From an uncultured Prevotella sp. (GTDB lineage: Bacteria > Bacteroidota > Bacteroidia > Bacteroidales > Bacteroidaceae), in NCBI GenBank assembly GCA_900553465.1, contig USDT01000001.1, positions 79,437 through 143,436 on the forward strand: a DNA stretch of 64,000 bases, written 5' to 3'. Positions 56,181 through 64,000 of the stretch are shown piece by piece. The translations under genes were made by a program, and so were the position numbers. The notes beneath the pieces were generated by a model, which saw nothing but the letters and a program-made list of their open reading frames with translations, made no database searches and was not told the origin of the DNA. Positions within the stretch are counted from its first letter, which is position 1, and every line of letters begins with the position of its first letter.

Positions 56181-57000
56181 ACATATTATAATATGTCCTG
56201 TAGAAATTCCGTAAGGACGGTTTTTTATTCATAAATCACCATGGAAGGACGAGGAACATCCAGACAACACGGAATGGCACAGACAGCGACGGACTTTTCC
56301 TCACGTAGTAATAAATTCACATTGCCGCAAACAGAAAATCTTCCTCCCACGGCAGACGCAAACTTCCCGTGGCTTTTCTCACACCTCATGAAGGGCTTTT
56401 TAAAGAAAACCCGCACGACGTACTTACAGATTTTCTTGACTTTTTTTTGACAAAATAAAATCGGGAAAGAGATGTAAAGAAATGTTAAACCAAGGGTTAT
56501 AAAGGCTGTTTCGCTCAGTATCGCCTTATGGCATACCCTATACCACAGTTCATAACAGTCAGTCCTGCTTTCCGATAATGCCCGTTTTATGGTCTGGTTC
56601 AGCCTGTATCACGGTGCGGTTTGGTGCATTTCAGCCCATGAAACGGACTTAATCGCATGCTGAAACGGTGCTTATCGCAGGGCGATAGAATATCCTTTAA
56701 ACACAAGTCTCTGATATTCAATATTTTATATCAACCTCTCATAATTCGCGAATTTGCGTCAGACGGAGAGTCAGCGCGCAAATACTCGCTGATTTTTTGG
56801 GGTAGAACTGAAAACTCAGACGGAAAAAACACAGGATGCTGAAAAACTGTAAGTGCCCCATATTGTTTTCATTCCGACAGAAGAAAACAACGATTATTCG
56901 GGATAGGAACCGCAGTTTCTTTTATCGTAGCAATCCCCGACGGATTTCTACCGGGCCATTATTATATAACCGTACGAAACTGAAGGCTGCGGATAAAAAC
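56181..57000. other. Convergent gap uxuA / GT9
   Basis: Apart from repeat element E (56425-56840), nothing recognisable. Short plus-strand frames (56241, 56657, 56836) lack ribosome binding sites and run across the repeat, so they are not called as genes. Confidence 0.5.
56425..56840 (+). repeat. Intergenic repeat element E
   Basis: Diverged copy with the order of element A. The AT-rich left block (TTTTTTTTGACAAAATAAAA, 56441-56460) is followed by 22-bp units, clearest at 56602-56689 (four units, e.g. GTGCATTTCAGCCCATGAAACG minus ends). The right end module (CCTCTCATAATTCGCGAATT, 56735-56754) corresponds to 7348-7368 of element A. Confidence 0.75.
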
Positions 57001-57034
57001 AATAAGGAGATGTCTGATCCGGCATCTCCTTATT
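57001..57034 (-). terminator. Terminator after GT9
   Basis: A 12-bp perfect stem AATAAGGAGATG / CATCTCCTTATT with a 10-nt loop. On the minus strand it is followed by GTTTTTATC, 42 bp after the GT9 stop. Confidence 0.8.
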
Positions 57035-57075
57035 ATATATATGTATAATCTATGTCTTGTCTGACATGCGTCGCC

Positions 57076-58128
57076 TTATCGAACGAGCACGCGGTCCACT
57101 CTGTCGGCAACGCTGACGGGTTGTATGGAAGTAAGGCAGGCGTAGTCGCCACGCAGACACGGACGGTTGCCCGATATGCTGCAAGGACGGCATGGCATGT
57201 CGGTCTGCACCACATCGTCGGGACGCTGATGCCATCCCATGTATCCTGCAAGCGGATGAGTGGCTCCCCAGATGCTCACAACCGGCGTTCCGGCAATCGA
57301 GGCGAGGTGCATGTTGGCACTGTCCATACTGAGCATCACGTCGAGATGACTCATGAGTATGAGTTCGTTGTATATCGATCCGAGCGCGGCCGAAGCGTTG
57401 ATGCAGTTCTTTCGGCCCTCGGCAAGTGCATCGAGCGCACGGCGTTCCTTGTCGCTGTTGTTGCCGAAGAAGAATATACGGCACGAGGGATGGCGTCGGG
57501 ACAGTTCGTCTATCACTCTTTCCATGAGCTCCAACGGATAGGCCTTGCCCTGATATGCTGCGAACGGCGCCACACCTATCCATTGCTGGAAAGGCTTTTT
57601 CTCGCCCACAAGAGCGGATATGAGGCGTATGTTACCGCCTGCGGGCGGAAACATCGAGGTGAAATCCAGATCTATAGGATAGCCGAGGCGTGCCAGAACG
57701 TCGGCATACAGCTCGAACACCGGCGGCAGCTGCACCATCTGTTTGCCTGTGGTGGCCACAAGCTGTCGGCGTTCGCGGCGGTGCTTGTCGATGTGTTCCA
57801 CGCGGTAGCGGTCGATGTTGAAACGCATGCGCAGATATCCGGAGCGCAGCACATTGTGCAGATCGGCTATTGCGGTGAACTGCTTTGCGGTGAGGCGCCT
57901 GTAAAGCGCGTTGAGACCTTTCACTCCGCGGTATTCGTTTTTCAGGTCGGCCTCCATGAAGCCTACATTCGGCGCGATTCTATCGAAGAACACTCTTGCG
58001 AATGGACTGCTGAGCACCGTGATGCGCAGATGCGGATAGCGGCGCGCCAGCGACCATACCACGGGTACTGTCATGGCCACGTCTCCGAGGCCCGAGAATC
58101 TCATTATCAGCAGGTGGTCAGTTTTCAT
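57076..58128 (-). CDS. Glycosyltransferase family 9 (heptosyltransferase-like)
   Basis: A 350-aa cytosolic/peripheral enzyme of the ADP-heptose:LPS heptosyltransferase family, probably adding a core sugar to lipopolysaccharide. N-terminal LLIMRFSGLGDVAMTVPVV (about 6-24) and C-terminal SMDSANMHLASIAGTPVVSIWGAT-type donor-site block (D/S and His conserved). A Cys-rich end (CRPCSISGNRPCLRGDYACL) is usual in the Bacteroidota form. It follows the DUF4254 gene by 40 bp and shares its promoter. Confidence 0.92.
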   Translation of the reverse strand: MKTDHLLIMRFSGLGDVAMTVPVVWSLARRYPHLRITVLSSPFARVFFDRIAPNVGFMEADLKNEYRGVKGLNALYRRLTAKQFTAIADLHNVLRSGYLRMRFNIDRYRVEHIDKHRRERRQLVATTGKQMVQLPPVFELYADVLARLGYPIDLDFTSMFPPAGGNIRLISALVGEKKPFQQWIGVAPFAAYQGKAYPLELMERVIDELSRRHPSCRIFFFGNNSDKERRALDALAEGRKNCINASAALGSIYNELILMSHLDVMLSMDSANMHLASIAGTPVVSIWGATHPLAGYMGWHQRPDDVVQTDMPCRPCSISGNRPCLRGDYACLTSIQPVSVADRVDRVLVR

Positions 58129-58168
58129 GACGTCTTGGATGATGAATTTTTATTGGGTGAGAACGTGT

Positions 58169-58771
58169 TTATTTCTTGTAGAACACAGGATTTGTAGAAG
58201 GATCATTGTACATTTTCATCTGTCTGTACACCTTCATGTGCTTGCGTCCTGCAGCAATGTCATCGAGCAGAGTGTCTATGGCCGAGGACAGGTCACGCTT
58301 CTGTTCAAGCAGCACGGCGAGCCTTGCCTTGCATTTCTCGATATGTTCGGCCGATACGTCGGTGCGCATGGTCTGCTCATGCATGTGGTATATCTTGAGT
58401 TCAAGGATGGACAGACGGTCTATTGCCCACGCCGGACTCTCTGTGTTTACGGTGGCATCGGGCAGCGCTTTCACGTTGCTGTACTTGTGCATGAAGTACG
58501 AATCTATCTGCTCCACAATGTCCGTGCGGTCCTGACTGGAGCGGTCGATGCGCCTTGTGAGCGACAGTGCCTCCACAGGATTTATGTGCGGATCGCGTAT
58601 GATGTCCTCGAAATGCCACCGCACGGTGTCAATCCAGCATTTGAGATAGAGTCTGTTCTCAATCTCATCTCTGTCGTAAGGATTGCTGATTGCCGTATCA
58701 ACGTTGTCTTTCACGTGATAGTCGTTTATCGCCTGACAGAACACGCGGCTGCAAAGTTGTGTAAATGACAT
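58169..58771 (-). CDS. DUF4254 domain protein
   Basis: A 200-aa mostly helical protein without signal peptide or membrane segment. It matches the Bacteroidota DUF4254 family by LWCWIDTVRWHFEDIIRDP-like N-terminal block (here KCWIDTVRWHFEDIIRDPHI) and ESPAWAIDRLSILELKIYHM. Function unknown. In related genomes it is repeatedly placed beside a GT9 gene, as here, suggesting a role in envelope-glycan assembly. First gene of the pair, with a good promoter. Confidence 0.85.
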   Translation of the reverse strand: MSFTQLCSRVFCQAINDYHVKDNVDTAISNPYDRDEIENRLYLKCWIDTVRWHFEDIIRDPHINPVEALSLTRRIDRSSQDRTDIVEQIDSYFMHKYSNVKALPDATVNTESPAWAIDRLSILELKIYHMHEQTMRTDVSAEHIEKCKARLAVLLEQKRDLSSAIDTLLDDIAAGRKHMKVYRQMKMYNDPSTNPVFYKK

Positions 58772-58862
58772 TCTGTTTAGATTTAAATGTAATCAGTTTT
58801 GATACACGGCCACAGCGTCACGCACATGACTTTTCTGTCCGCGACACCGGCTCATGTACATG

Positions 58863-58894
58863 CAAATATAGCTTAAAAGGGGCAAACATGCAAA
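58863..58894 (-). promoter_or_regulatory. Promoter of DUF4254-GT9
   Basis: On the minus strand: TTTG (58891-58894), a 20-bp spacer and TATATTTG (58863-58870). The leader is about 85 nt. The rest of the 384-bp divergent gap to acpP holds no gene. Confidence 0.7.
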
Positions 58895-59070
58895 TAAATA
58901 GAACGATTTTTCGCACCTTGGCACCGCTGAAAACGCTGTCACACAGCGTTGTGCATGCCGATATGCGCCCGTAGTGTTATGATAATCAGACTGAAAGAAG
59001 GAAAAGGTGGTCTTTTTTTGCACAATTGTTATGTATTTGTGCAAAGATGCGTCGATTTTTCAAAAAAATA

Positions 59071-59102
59071 TTTGTCCATGTAAATAAAAAGTTGTTCCTT
59101 TG
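59071..59102 (+). promoter_or_regulatory. Promoter of acpP-fabF-rnc
   Basis: TTTG (59071-59074), a 20-bp spacer and TTCCTTTG (59095-59102; consensus TAnnTTTG with one change). The leader is about 47 nt. Confidence 0.6.
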
Positions 59103-59155
59103 CAACGATTTACAAAAATAGGATATTATTTACAAACACTTTAAAATTTAAAATT

Positions 59156-59392
59156 ATGTCAGAAATCGAATCTAAAGTAAAAGCCATTATCGTTGACAAA
59201 CTCGGTGTTGATGAAGCAGACGTAAAGCCTGAAGCAAGTTTCACAAACGACCTTGGTGCAGACTCTCTGGACACCGTTGAGCTCATCATGGAATTCGAAA
59301 AGGAATTCGGTATCTCTATTCCAGACGATAAGGCTGAAAAGATAGCAACTGTTGGCGACGCAATCAGCTATATCGAGGAAAATACAAAATAA
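59156..59392 (+). CDS. acpP: Acyl carrier protein
   Basis: A 78-aa carrier of growing fatty-acyl chains. The phosphopantetheine attachment site is S37 in [13 protein letters not shown]. The protein is strongly acidic and has the standard length. Codon use is biased to preferred codons (GTT, CTG, GAA), as expected for a very highly expressed gene. First in acpP-fabF-rnc, with a structured gap before fabF. Confidence 0.98.
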   Translation: MSEIESKVKAIIVDKLGVDEADVKPEASFTNDLGADSLDTVELIMEFEKEFGISIPDDKAEKIATVGDAISYIEENTK

Positions 59393-59411
59393 ACTTTCCT
59401 GAAGTTTATTC

Positions 59412-59558
59412 TTTATGGCTTATGGTTAATGAGCTGTAATTTCGTTTCGTTTTTGACATATGCCGGTGTTTGTCGTTTTTTATGACAAATATTCAAGACA
59501 AATGCCCTGAAGAATGAAATTATCGGAACTCATTCACCATAAACCATAAATTTTTTAT
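59412..59558 (+). promoter_or_regulatory. Large attenuator-like hairpin between acpP and fabF
   Basis: Arms 59412-59433 and 59529-59550 pair at 20 of 22 positions (TTTATGG...CCATAAA). Inside, TAATTTC/GAAATTA (59437-59443, 59516-59522) and TTTGTC/GACAAA (59469-59474, 59484-59489) extend the fold. The right arm is followed by TTTTTTATT. It looks like a partial terminator letting acpP be expressed above fabF (inference). Confidence 0.7.
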
Positions 59559-59582
59559 TCTAACATAATCAAAATCAATATA

Positions 59583-60845
59583 ATGGAATTAAAAAGAGTA
59601 GTAGTAACAGGCCTTGGTGCTGTAACACCGGTGGGAAACAGCGTCGAAGAGACATGGAACAACCTCATTGCCGGTAAAAGCGGTGCCGCTCCTATTACAC
59701 AGTTTGATTGCTCTAAGTTCAAATCCCAGTTTGCATGCGAGGTGAAGAACCTCAACATCAACGACTACATCGACCGCAAGGAAGCGCGCAAGATGGACCG
59801 TTACACACAGTTTGCCATCATCTCGGCCATGCAGGCAGTGAAAGACAGCGGCATGGATCTGGAGACAATCGACAAGAACCGTGTCGGCGTGGTATTCGGT
59901 GTAGGCATCGGTGGTATCAAGACATTCGAGGACGAAGTGTCTTACTACGCACAGAACAAAGAGAACGGACCTAAATTCAATCCTTTCTTTATTCCGAAAA
60001 TGATTGCAGACATCGCGTCTGGACACATATCAATCATGTATGGTTTCCATGGTCCGAACTATACAACAACATCGGCATGTGCTTCTTCTACAAACGCACT
60101 GGCCGACGCATTCAACCTCATACGCCTGGGCAAGGCCGACATGATTGTCAGCGGTGGTGCCGAAGCAGCTATCTGCGCATGCGGTGTAGGCGGTTTCAAC
60201 GCCATGCACGCACTCTCCACACGCAACGACGATCCAGAACACGCATCACGTCCGTTCAGCGCAAGCCGCGACGGATTCGTAATGGGTGAGGGCGCAGGAT
60301 GTCTCATCCTCGAGGAACTGGAGCATGCTAAGGCACGCGGTGCTAAGATCTACGCCGAAATGGTAGGCGAAGGCATGAGCGCCGACGCTCACCACATCAC
60401 AGCATCTCATCCGGAAGGACTTGGTGCAAAGCTCGTGATGGAAGCCGCTCTGGCCGACGCCGGACTCAAACCGGAGGACATCGACTACATCAACGTGCAC
60501 GGAACATCAACACCTGTAGGCGACGTTTCTGAGGCAAAAGCCATCAAGGAAGTGTTCGGCGAGGCTGCATACAAGCTGAACATCAGCTCTACAAAGTCAA
60601 TGACTGGCCACCTGCTTGGTGCTGCCGGTGCAGTAGAAGCAATGGTTTCTGTTCTTTCTGTAAAGAACGACATCATTCCTCCTACAATCAACCACGACGA
60701 GGACGACAAGGACGAAAACGTGGACTACAACCTCAACTTCACTTTCAACAAGGCACAGAAAAGAGAAGTAAGGGCCGCACTGAGCAACACATTCGGTTTC
60801 GGCGGTCACAATGCATGTGTAGTATTCAAGAAATATGCTGAATAA
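59583..60845 (+). CDS. fabF: Beta-ketoacyl-ACP synthase II
   Basis: Condensing enzyme that elongates acyl-ACP with malonyl-ACP. The 420-aa length is normal. Catalytic triad: C166 in TTSACASSTNALADA, His in NVHGTSTPVGD and His in SKSMTGHLLGAAGAVE. The C-terminal NTFGFGGHNACVVFKK is the usual thiolase-fold end. Its last 11 bases overlap the rnc start, so the two are translationally coupled. Confidence 0.97.
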   Translation: MELKRVVVTGLGAVTPVGNSVEETWNNLIAGKSGAAPITQFDCSKFKSQFACEVKNLNINDYIDRKEARKMDRYTQFAIISAMQAVKDSGMDLETIDKNRVGVVFGVGIGGIKTFEDEVSYYAQNKENGPKFNPFFIPKMIADIASGHISIMYGFHGPNYTTTSACASSTNALADAFNLIRLGKADMIVSGGAEAAICACGVGGFNAMHALSTRNDDPEHASRPFSASRDGFVMGEGAGCLILEELEHAKARGAKIYAEMVGEGMSADAHHITASHPEGLGAKLVMEAALADAGLKPEDIDYINVHGTSTPVGDVSEAKAIKEVFGEAAYKLNISSTKSMTGHLLGAAGAVEAMVSVLSVKNDIIPPTINHDEDDKDENVDYNLNFTFNKAQKREVRAALSNTFGFGGHNACVVFKKYAE

Positions 60846-61824
60846 TATTATAGACCGGATAAAGCTCCCCTTCCGAAAGGAAAAGGAGCTTTATTTGTCT
60901 TTATACCGGATCATCGGATTCTATCCGCACGACATCTCGCTCTACAAGCTCGCGCTCATGCACAAAAGCATGTTCAAACGCAATGAGAAAGGCAAGCCCG
61001 TGAACAACGAAAGGCTCGAATTTCTCGGCGATGCCATACTCGATGCGACCGTCGGCGACATAGTCTATCGCCATTTCCCGGGCAAACGCGAAGGCTTCCT
61101 CACAAACACAAGAAGCAAACTCGTGCAGCGCGAAATGCTCAACAAGCTGGCACAGGAAATGGGGATAAACCAGCTGATATGCTACAGCAGCCACGGTTCT
61201 TCGCACAACAGCTACATGGGCGGCAACGCTTTCGAGGCTCTCGTGGGAGCAATATATCTCGACCGGGGCTACGACGCCTGTATGCGATTCATGAAAAAAC
61301 GCATACTCAGTGAGATGGTGAACATCGACAAGGTTGCCTATCGCGAGGTGAACTTCAAAAGCAAACTCATAGAGTGGAGCCAGAAAAACCGCGTGATGCT
61401 CGAGTTCAAGATCATCGAACAGAAGAAAGACGAGCAGGGAAGCCCGATGTTCAGATATGCCGTTGAGATAGAAGGCATTGCCGGATGTGAGGGCACCGGA
61501 TACAGCAAGAAGGAAAGCCAGCAGATGGCATCGAAGCTCACACTGGCAAGACTGCGCAAGGAACCGCAGTTCATCGACGAGATATTCGCGGCCAAAACCA
61601 ACCGCACAAAGATGGAGGAAGAGCCCACCGCAGCACTGCCCGACACAGGCGACAACAGCACTCCACAGCCCGTAGAAGACAGACCGGTGAGCACAAACAC
61701 CACAGACACCGCTGTCGACGACAACGAATTCGACCTGAGCAACATAAGCATGAAACGCCTCGGACGCGAGGACATCATAGCACGGGCCGAAGCACTCGCC
61801 TACGCCGACACAAAAACATCCTGA
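60835..61824 (+). CDS. rnc: Ribonuclease III
   Basis: Double-strand-specific endoribonuclease for rRNA and mRNA processing. The 329 aa contain the signature ERLEFLGDA (59-67) with metal-binding E62 and D66, and the second acidic site in NAFEALVGAIYLDRGY. A double-stranded-RNA-binding domain covers about 170-245 (GCEGTGYSKKESQQMASKL). A low-complexity acidic tail of about 80 residues (TAALPDTGDNSTPQPVE onward) makes it longer than the usual 220-250 aa. The start overlaps fabF. The acpP-fabF-rnc order is common in bacteria. Confidence 0.95.
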   Translation: MLNNIIDRIKLPFRKEKELYLSLYRIIGFYPHDISLYKLALMHKSMFKRNEKGKPVNNERLEFLGDAILDATVGDIVYRHFPGKREGFLTNTRSKLVQREMLNKLAQEMGINQLICYSSHGSSHNSYMGGNAFEALVGAIYLDRGYDACMRFMKKRILSEMVNIDKVAYREVNFKSKLIEWSQKNRVMLEFKIIEQKKDEQGSPMFRYAVEIEGIAGCEGTGYSKKESQQMASKLTLARLRKEPQFIDEIFAAKTNRTKMEEEPTAALPDTGDNSTPQPVEDRPVSTNTTDTAVDDNEFDLSNISMKRLGREDIIARAEALAYADTKTS

Positions 61825-61890
61825 CACAGCCGGACAGAATCATTTAGGAAGCAGCAGAGATACAGCTCTGCCACACCAAAAACAAATATA

Positions 61891-61927
61891 AAAAAGAGGA
61901 TATGCTTATTGACACATCCTCTTTTAT
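61891..61927. terminator. Bidirectional terminator, rnc / lipoprotein
   Basis: A 10-bp stem AAAAGAGGAT / ATCCTCTTTT with a 14-nt loop and A/T tails both sides, between convergent genes. Confidence 0.8.
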
Positions 61928-61975
61928 AACCTTTATTATATAATACGCATCAGCGAATTTATTTTTACCAAGGAA

Positions 61976-62368
61976 TCAATATATCTTTTGGTATTGTTGT
62001 TCTCCCCAGAAAATATAACCGCCACGATATTCAAGAGTTGTTGTCCAATTCGGATCAACAACACCATCTGTATTCATCTTCACTCCTTTCAGCTTTATTG
62101 TATTGCCTTTGAACGAATAAGTATACTCTGCATAAGAAGAAGTAATACCCTTCTTGTTTACTAATTCATATCGCCCCGTTTTATCTCTGTCAAATGTATA
62201 ATACAAATAAATATTATCATAAGTATAACAATAGGTTCCGTAAAAATCTTCTCCTATAGTTGTACCTTCATCTTCATCATCACTTCCACATGCAGCCAAA
62301 CAACCTGCAATAAAAATTACACTAAGCATTACATATAACGCTCCTCTTAATTTCAATAACTTTTTCAT
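61976..62368 (-). CDS. Small lipoprotein, unknown function
   Basis: A 130-aa protein with a lipoprotein signal peptide: hydrophobic stretch then lipobox LAAC (Cys about residue 27), followed by the acidic GSDDEDEG typical of Bacteroidota lipoproteins routed toward the cell surface. The mature part is a short beta-rich domain (EYTYSFKGNTIKLKGVKM) of lipocalin-like or DUF-type appearance, not recognised. It lies 97 bp after the larger lipoprotein gene on the same strand. Confidence 0.8.
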   Translation of the reverse strand: MKKLLKLRGALYVMLSVIFIAGCLAACGSDDEDEGTTIGEDFYGTYCYTYDNIYLYYTFDRDKTGRYELVNKKGITSSYAEYTYSFKGNTIKLKGVKMNTDGVVDPNWTTTLEYRGGYIFWGEQQYQKIY

Positions 62369-62465
62369 ACGATAATTAATTTGTTATACGTTGGTGAAAT
62401 TAAATCCGCATAAATCCAATTTCACCAACATATAAAGAATACATTTCTAAAATCTCAACCTATCA

Positions 62466-63476
62466 TTATTTTTGCAACACAACGTTATTGCGTTTCTGCA
62501 GATGTTTGAGCATTCTAAACAGTTTTGTTCCTGCTTTCTTTGCTTTGGGACCTGCATAATGCTTTGCAGAAGATGAAGCCATCTTACTTCTCACATCATT
62601 GATCGCAGTATAGGCATAATCTTGTATCTCCCCGTCTATATTTTCACTCTTTATTGTGCCGTCGCTGTTCAGTTCATAGCTTACGTTAGTTTCATACGGT
62701 TCATAGCTTTCACCGTCTTCTGTATATTCGTTAATTATTATTTCCGGCAAGTTCTTAGGACCGACACCGAACAAACCGACAATTGCTACAGAAGAAATAT
62801 CGTAATCTATCAGGTAATAACTCAAGACAACAGGAATCTGTCTTGCTTTGTTTTCCATACCTTCATTATATGTTATGTCATATTTATCTATGGTTTCAGA
62901 CTTTTCTCCATTTTCATAATCTACATATTTGGTTGTTATGTTCACGAGATTATCATTACTCCAGGTATAAGTCGATTTTCCGGTGCCTGAATATTTAAAT
63001 TCAATTCCTTCATATATTTCTTTCTCGTCAGAAGTAAGAGTCGTAGATGTAATATGGTTGCTTTTGTCATAAGTGAACGATATGCTCAAACTGCCGCTTG
63101 ATACTTCTCCTTCTTCATTCTCGTTCCACGAACCGGACAATTTTGTAATGTATCCTTTTTGATTGAAAGCAACCTTCATTCCCATGCCTTCAGAATCAAA
63201 GTAAACGGAATTATCACTATAATCTATTTCCACTTCCTTGAACGGTCCGTCATAATAATCGTATGTTTCAACAACGTTGCAACGTTTCTTTTCATCATAA
63301 TGGAAAATGTACTGACCTGCCTGAGTAAGCAACTTGTCAGAGAAGGTCACAGAAGGCCCGCCGGGATTAGAGCCACCGCTGTTTTCTTCTTCATCATCAC
63401 CACATGAAGAGAATGCCACCGAACACAGTGCCAATGCTATGCCTGGCACAATTGAAAAGATAAATTTTTTGTTCAT
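62466..63476 (-). CDS. Lipoprotein, DUF4595-like
   Basis: A 336-aa lipoprotein. The signal peptide ends in FSSC (Cys at about 25), then GDDEEENSGG, an acidic surface-export-type signal. The mature part has repeated beta-hairpins of the form YDEKKRCNVVETY, YSGTGKSTYTWSNDNLVNI and YELNSDGTIKSENID, the pattern of DUF4595/RHS-like repeat proteins in Bacteroidales. The C-terminus is unusually basic (KAKKAGTKLFRMLKHLQKR). Function unknown. Less GC-rich than the glycan genes. Confidence 0.75.
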   Translation of the reverse strand: MNKKFIFSIVPGIALALCSVAFSSCGDDEEENSGGSNPGGPSVTFSDKLLTQAGQYIFHYDEKKRCNVVETYDYYDGPFKEVEIDYSDNSVYFDSEGMGMKVAFNQKGYITKLSGSWNENEEGEVSSGSLSISFTYDKSNHITSTTLTSDEKEIYEGIEFKYSGTGKSTYTWSNDNLVNITTKYVDYENGEKSETIDKYDITYNEGMENKARQIPVVLSYYLIDYDISSVAIVGLFGVGPKNLPEIIINEYTEDGESYEPYETNVSYELNSDGTIKSENIDGEIQDYAYTAINDVRSKMASSSAKHYAGPKAKKAGTKLFRMLKHLQKRNNVVLQK

Positions 63477-64000
63477 TTCTAATCTGTTTTTTCGTTAAAT
63501 ATATCGACAAATTATTGAGATTAATATGCAATAGAATACTTCTGATATTTTCAATTATTTCTTGAATCCGACAGCAGAAGTCATGACTGTCATAAGTAAA
63601 ATTTATTAACTGTTTCGGCAGCAAAAATAAATAAATGTAAACACAGCCACAAATGGCAAATTTGCAGATTGGTATCAGACATCGGAGAATATTGTCCAAC
63701 TGGTAAAAATATGATATTAAATGGTTAAATATTTTCCGATACACATTTCAATAATAAAACATGCCGCATCCGACAACGCCATACTGCATACCCTTATATG
63801 AACTCCCTGCCACTATTGACCGCCCAATCGCCATTGCATACCTTTGCATCGCATTCAGGGAAAATCCCATGCGGAGGACACTCTTTCATGCAAAGAACAG
63901 CCACAAGGAGGCAGAGCCCGCACCTTATATAATATGAGGCGCACACGGAGCCAGGGCCGGCAAGGCTCCCACGCACACCGTCCGGACGGAACAAGGGCGG
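63477..64000. other. Right-end gap with an outward promoter
   Basis: 524 bp with no supported gene. An AT-rich minus-strand frame (63397-63744) overlaps the start of the lipoprotein gene and is rejected. A promoter at 63816-63846 reads rightward. An ATG at 63934 stays open to the edge (22 codons), but too little is visible to call it. Confidence 0.5.
63816..63846 (+). promoter_or_regulatory. Rightward promoter at window edge
   Basis: TTG (63816-63818), a 20-bp spacer, TACCTTTG (63839-63846). It points to a gene or RNA beyond 64000. Confidence 0.5.

Noticed and set aside
63397..63744. 115-codon minus-strand frame
   Set aside because: AT-rich intergenic frame overlapping the start of the DUF4595-like lipoprotein in another frame.

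Overview
The window comes from a Bacteroidota genome of the order Bacteroidales, most like Prevotellaceae. The signs are: promoters of the Bacteroidota type (TTTG, 19-20 bp, TAnnTTTG), a type IX secretion (T9SS) C-terminal domain on one glycosidase, Bacteroidetes-type lipoproteins, and many glycoside hydrolases beside sugar-catabolism operons. Most coding sequence is moderately GC-rich. One gene near 44-46.4 kb is strikingly AT-rich and looks acquired. No tRNA, rRNA, CRISPR array, insertion sequence or SusC/SusD pair was seen.

Layout. (1) 1-6.3 kb, minus: rhamnose operon rhaB-rhaA-rhaT, then a GH78 rhamnosidase cut by the left edge. (2) 8-20.7 kb, plus: a very long T9SS-exported GH78, a GH106 rhamnosidase, a GH35 beta-galactosidase and a double GH43 protein. 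(3) 21-23.5 kb, plus: a U32 protein and a secreted protein with a DnaJ-like cysteine-rich tail. (4) 24.3-30.7 kb, minus: a compact mannose unit (PMI-like isomerase, ROK kinase, GH92 alpha-mannosidase, MFS transporter). (5) 31-40.6 kb, plus: GH51 arabinofuranosidase, SufE, an unclassified glycosidase-like protein, a TrmH-type RNA methylase, a GH43-like propeller and CstA. (6) 40.8-48.8 kb, minus: a CBM9-like protein, a NahK-like kinase, rubredoxin, a SIR2-STAND-type protein, a pectate-lyase-3-like beta-helix protein and a LacI regulator. (7) 49.2-56.1 kb, plus: the glucuronate operon uxaC-kdgK-eda-exuT-SDR-uxuA. (8) 57-64 kb: GT9 and DUF4254 (minus), acpP-fabF-rnc (plus), two lipoproteins (minus).

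Together the enzymes release rhamnose, galactose, arabinose and mannose, and the operons catabolise rhamnose, mannose and glucuronate. Rhamnose, glucuronate, galactose and arabinose are the sugars of type II arabinogalactan and of some pectin side chains, so plant cell-wall glycans are the likely diet (inference).

Two things stand out. The AT-rich gene at 44075-46402 encodes a SIR2-like NADase-type domain, a P-loop NTPase and a TPR-like C-terminus, an architecture typical of anti-phage sensors. In addition, at least seven intergenic regions carry the same unusual repeat: 4-6 tandem 22-bp quasi-palindromic units (TWTCA-N5-TGAWA). In five places it lies inside a larger conserved element of about 400-460 bp, and two of these elements (7.0-7.4 kb and 33.8-34.3 kb) are near-identical inverted copies over about 420 bp.
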